Shown: positions 61,760-64,000 of the stretch, piece after piece
How positions within the stretch are numbered: position 1 is the first letter of the stretch
Layout of the letters: every line of letters begins with the position of its first letter
Source of the DNA: Desulfobacteraceae bacterium
GTDB lineage: Bacteria > Desulfobacterota > DSM-4660 > Desulfatiglandales > Desulfatiglandaceae
Direction: 5' to 3'
NCBI GenBank assembly: GCA_030613055.1
Contig: JAUWMR010000003.1
Location: forward strand, 1-64,000
DNA: 64,000 nt
Notes under the pieces: model-generated
Told to the model about the DNA's origin: nothing
The model's database searches: none
Seen by the model: only the letters and a program-made list of their open reading frames with translations
Program-made: the position numbers and the translations under genes

Positions 61760-62272
61760 TTATTTTCTGCGTTTGACGGCTGGCTCAATGTAAAGATAAC
61801 CCAATCCGGCCGCTGCCCCGAAGCCCTGGTTTGCTTCCAGGGCTAATGGCTGCAAGGAGAAATTCTTCTCGCCACCGCCAACAAGCACTGCCGCACCGAC
61901 ACCCACACCGACGGTGGCAGATGCCTTAGCGCCAACATATTTTCCGGCCATGGCATATGAGCCGGTTTTGTAATCGGATGACACACCGATAACGGTGAAG
62001 GCTATTGTTTCCCTGGACTTGAAGTTCAGATTTACACCCAGGCCTATCCCTGTCTCGCCTACATATCTCTCTTTTCCACCATGGCCGTCATCAAATATGC
62101 ATTTGACATCAACCGAAGAGGTGATGATGAGATTGTAACCTGACCCGGGAATAGCATCACAGACAAGAACGCCAAGCCTGATCCCTGGCTCTCCGGCCAT
62201 AACCAATCCGGAGGTGCCTAATACTACGCTGAACACACCAATGACGAAAATAATGAGAAATAGACGCTTCAT
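61760..62272 (-). CDS. DUF992 secreted protein
   Basis: 170 aa with a signal peptide (LFLIIFVIGVFSVVLGTSGL). Then LGVLVCDAIPGSGYNLIITS, VKCIFDDGHGGKERYVGETG, YVGAKASATVGVGVGAAVLV and NFSLQPLALEANQGFGAAAG match DUF992, a glycine-rich periplasmic or outer-membrane beta fold. The family is mostly alphaproteobacterial, so transfer is possible. Its function is unknown. The stem-loop after it suggests a single-gene transcript; 62273-62625 is otherwise empty. Confidence 0.8.
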   Translation of the reverse strand: MKRLFLIIFVIGVFSVVLGTSGLVMAGEPGIRLGVLVCDAIPGSGYNLIITSSVDVKCIFDDGHGGKERYVGETGIGLGVNLNFKSRETIAFTVIGVSSDYKTGSYAMAGKYVGAKASATVGVGVGAAVLVGGGEKNFSLQPLALEANQGFGAAAGLGYLYIEPAVKRRK

Positions 62273-62625
62273 AATTAACTCCTTTCTAAATTAATGTTGA
62301 AATTTTATACTGGTGTCATCTTTTCACACCAAGCTACCAGTAAACCTGTATCCCTCAAAACATGAGCCGCACATAACTATATGATTCATGGCCCTAATTT
62401 AATGCAAAATGAAGCTTATTAGAATTAACCGCCATTGTCAAGAGCATACAAAAAATGTTGCAGGGCCTCGATTAAAGGCACAGTTTTTATTTTACCAGCC
62501 TTTTGTCCACATTTCGTCATCAGTGAAAAGCACGTCCTGCAGCATGATTTTTCACCCCCATAAATATCTCAAATTTAGCGCAAAAATGCCGGATACACAA
62601 CCTTTATTTTTTCGGTTTGCAGCCG

Positions 62626-63102
62626 TTAACGGAGCAGCCATCTTAGCGCTTTTACCCACCATGTCCATCTGTTTCCGGAAGGATTGCCTCCCAGATTCCT
62701 TTCCGCCTTATCTAAAGAATCTTCTATCAACGCGTCATGCAGCGGACGGAATATGAGTGGCCAGCTCAAAAGGGCAAAACCACTGGTTTTCATTTCCAAG
62801 ACATGTTGCAGAACGGCACCTGACCCGGACGGCTCGACCCAAAAGCTGTGATAACCGTTAAAACCTTTAGGGCCCGTAAACTGGAAACGTATGCTCTTAT
62901 TGGGATCATAAGACTGGATAAAGTACCGAATAGGGCCATGACCTCCTTTTGAACCAAATTCCAGGCCTTTACTAAATTTCATCGGCGGCCATTTATGGTT
63001 TGGCCAAAGCTGATCGTCATTGGATGCAAGTGTACCTATGAGAGCGCCTACGACAGTGGCCGGGGAGGAAATCCAGCGTTCATGAATGTTTCTAACCTGC
63101 AT
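62626..63102 (-). CDS. SRPBCC-like hypothetical protein
   Basis: 158 aa from the ATG at 63102 (MQVRNIHERWISSPATVVGA; GAGGA upstream). Strand-rich pattern with a hydrophobic cavity-like core: SKGGHGPIRYFIQSYDPNKS, FTGPKGFNGYHSFWVEPSGS, VLQHVLEMKTSGFALLSWPL. START/polyketide-cyclase-like proteins have this arrangement. The start lies 10 bp after the enoyl-CoA isomerase stop, so the two form an operon, and it may bind an acyl or lipid product. Assignment is tentative. Confidence 0.6.
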   Translation of the reverse strand: MQVRNIHERWISSPATVVGALIGTLASNDDQLWPNHKWPPMKFSKGLEFGSKGGHGPIRYFIQSYDPNKSIRFQFTGPKGFNGYHSFWVEPSGSGAVLQHVLEMKTSGFALLSWPLIFRPLHDALIEDSLDKAERNLGGNPSGNRWTWWVKALRWLLR

Positions 63103-63112
63103 ATAGTCTTCC

Positions 63113-63853
63113 TCAGAATTTTTCCGCCGCTTTTGTAAGCAGTTCCTGAACCGGTTGGCTGAACCAGCAATCAAGAAAAATTTCATTCTTTACCTTATTG
63201 TTTTTTTCGTATGCCAAACGGATCGCCTCGACACGGTTGGACTTAATCGCCGCAAATGCCTGTTGGGGAAGGGTGGCCAGTTCTGAGATCTTTTCCAAAG
63301 CCCGGTTTTCAACCTTGCCATGTGGGAGGATTTCATCAATTAGTCCTATTTCCAGGGCCTTATCCGGTTCTATGAATTCACCTGAGTAAACCATTTCGGT
63401 TGCAGCCCGGTCACCTGCAATTTGCCGCAACATCAGGTCACACAAGTATGGTACAGGGACGCCTAATTTAACCTCATTCAGCCCCATAAGCTTTCTGCCA
63501 GAGGCCAAGAAACGATAATCACAGCTCAGGCTAAAAATAGTTCCTCCGGCAATAGCGTGACCGGTTATGGCACAGGCAGTGGGGATGGGCAGTGTATAAA
63601 TTTCAAAAACCACTTGATTAAAGCTATAAAAAAAGTCGGTCATCCCTGGTCGATCCAGTTTCCTTAATTCCGGTAAATCAAAGCCGATGCTGAAAAATTT
63701 TCCCCCGCCAGCTAAAATCATACCTCTAAATTCATCCTTGATCTGGTTGACCGCTGCAGAGAGACCCTCAACAAGGGCGGGGCTGATGGCATTGGTTACC
63801 TCGTTTTCCAACCGCAAAATTGCTACGTTCTCGCGATCCTCTATTTTTATCAT
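63113..63853 (-). CDS. Enoyl-CoA hydratase/isomerase family, Delta3,Delta2-isomerase-like
   Basis: 246 aa from the ATG at 63853, with GGAGG four bases upstream; an upstream start adds 22 residues. Oxyanion-hole segments ILAGGGKFFSIGFDLPEL and GHAIAGGTIFSLSCDYRFLA, then LMGLNEVKLGVPVPYLC with the single catalytic Glu at the isomerase (ECI1) position. The hydratase-type first glutamate is not evident. It should move a double bond in unsaturated fatty acyl-CoA. Operon with the SRPBCC-like gene. Confidence 0.85.
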   Translation of the reverse strand: MIKIEDRENVAILRLENEVTNAISPALVEGLSAAVNQIKDEFRGMILAGGGKFFSIGFDLPELRKLDRPGMTDFFYSFNQVVFEIYTLPIPTACAITGHAIAGGTIFSLSCDYRFLASGRKLMGLNEVKLGVPVPYLCDLMLRQIAGDRAATEMVYSGEFIEPDKALEIGLIDEILPHGKVENRALEKISELATLPQQAFAAIKSNRVEAIRLAYEKNNKVKNEIFLDCWFSQPVQELLTKAAEKF

Positions 63854-63890
63854 GAAAACCTCCTCATATGCGTTATAGAAGAAATAATGT

Positions 63891-64000
63891 TGACAGTCTC
63901 GTAAAAAGTCAGAAAGCACCTGTTTTCGTCATTCCCGCGAAGGCGGGAATCCTGGAAAATCAACCACTTATGGACTCCCGCCTTCGCGGGAGTGACGTCC
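63891..64000. mobile_element. MITE-like element, second copy, cut by the window end
   Basis: TGACAGTCTCGTAAAAAGTC and the internal palindromes CATTCCCGCGAAGGCGGGAA and CTCCCGCCTTCGCGGGAG match the element at 50421-50554. The right terminal repeat lies beyond 64000. Confidence 0.65.

Noticed and set aside
1-64000. CRISPR arrays
   Set aside because: All repeats seen are palindromic intergenic units without regular 30-40-bp unique spacers, and no cas gene is present.

Overview
The window looks like a chromosomal segment of an uncultured anaerobic Desulfobacterota-type (former Deltaproteobacteria) bacterium. This is an inference from gene content: UPF0182, duplicated DUF1538, HyuA/HyuB with a Dpp-type transporter, a TetR/MMPL/LolA-like/DUF1302 export set, an error-prone polymerase cassette, a GxxExxY protein, RAYT remnants and many REP-like intergenic hairpins. 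No rRNA or single-copy phylogenetic marker is present to confirm it. Base composition is moderate, with AT-richer accessory islands at about 0.7-3.5 kb and 54.1-57.2 kb.

Layout. (1) 1-3.5 kb: an accessory end. It holds the 5' part of a group II intron on the minus strand that runs off the left edge, abutting attC-like stem-loops, then a DUF4145 gene, a carboxymuconolactone decarboxylase-like gene and a MntA/HepT pair whose HepT lacks the usual catalytic histidine. (2) 3.7-15.6 kb: a minus-strand cluster (TPR lipoprotein, PqqD-like, ATP-grasp, PLP decarboxylase, urea transporter fused to an M23 peptidase, TPR), with a divergent TPR paralogue and a large hybrid sensor kinase. I cannot match it to a named pathway. 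(3) 15.7-20.8 kb: lexA, an imuB-like gene and dnaE2, a mutasome cassette without imuA. (4) 21-33.7 kb: a Memo-like protein, dodecin, the DUF1302/LolA-like/RND/TetR export operon, TerB-zinc ribbon, UPF0182 and a cyclic-nucleotide-binding protein. (5) 33.7-41.1 kb: a cysteine desulfurase, a three-domain PII-like protein next to a duplicated DUF1538 membrane protein, pseudogene fragments, an outer-membrane barrel and tRNA-Glu/tRNA-Gln. (6) 41.3-54.1 kb: a complete dipeptide-type ABC transporter with HyuA/HyuB, a VOC protein and a TetR regulator. A GxxExxY cassette bounded by inverted repeats sits inside the transporter operon. (7) 54.1-57.1 kb: a relic integron, consisting of a broken integrase start, a core junction site, a DUF4258/DUF2283 cassette, an attC site, a fragment of the same intron type as at the left edge, and a lipoprotein hydrolase; two palindromic repeat elements follow. 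(8) 57.2-64 kb: an acyltransferase, a B12-radical SAM protein, NAD synthetase, a DUF992 protein, an SRPBCC-like protein and an enoyl-CoA isomerase.

The strongest candidates for something undescribed are the PqqD/ATP-grasp/decarboxylase/urea-transporter-peptidase cluster, the inverted-repeat GxxExxY cassette and the tandem-PII/DUF1538 pair. The integron relic and its linked intron pieces are the clearest new structural reading of the window.
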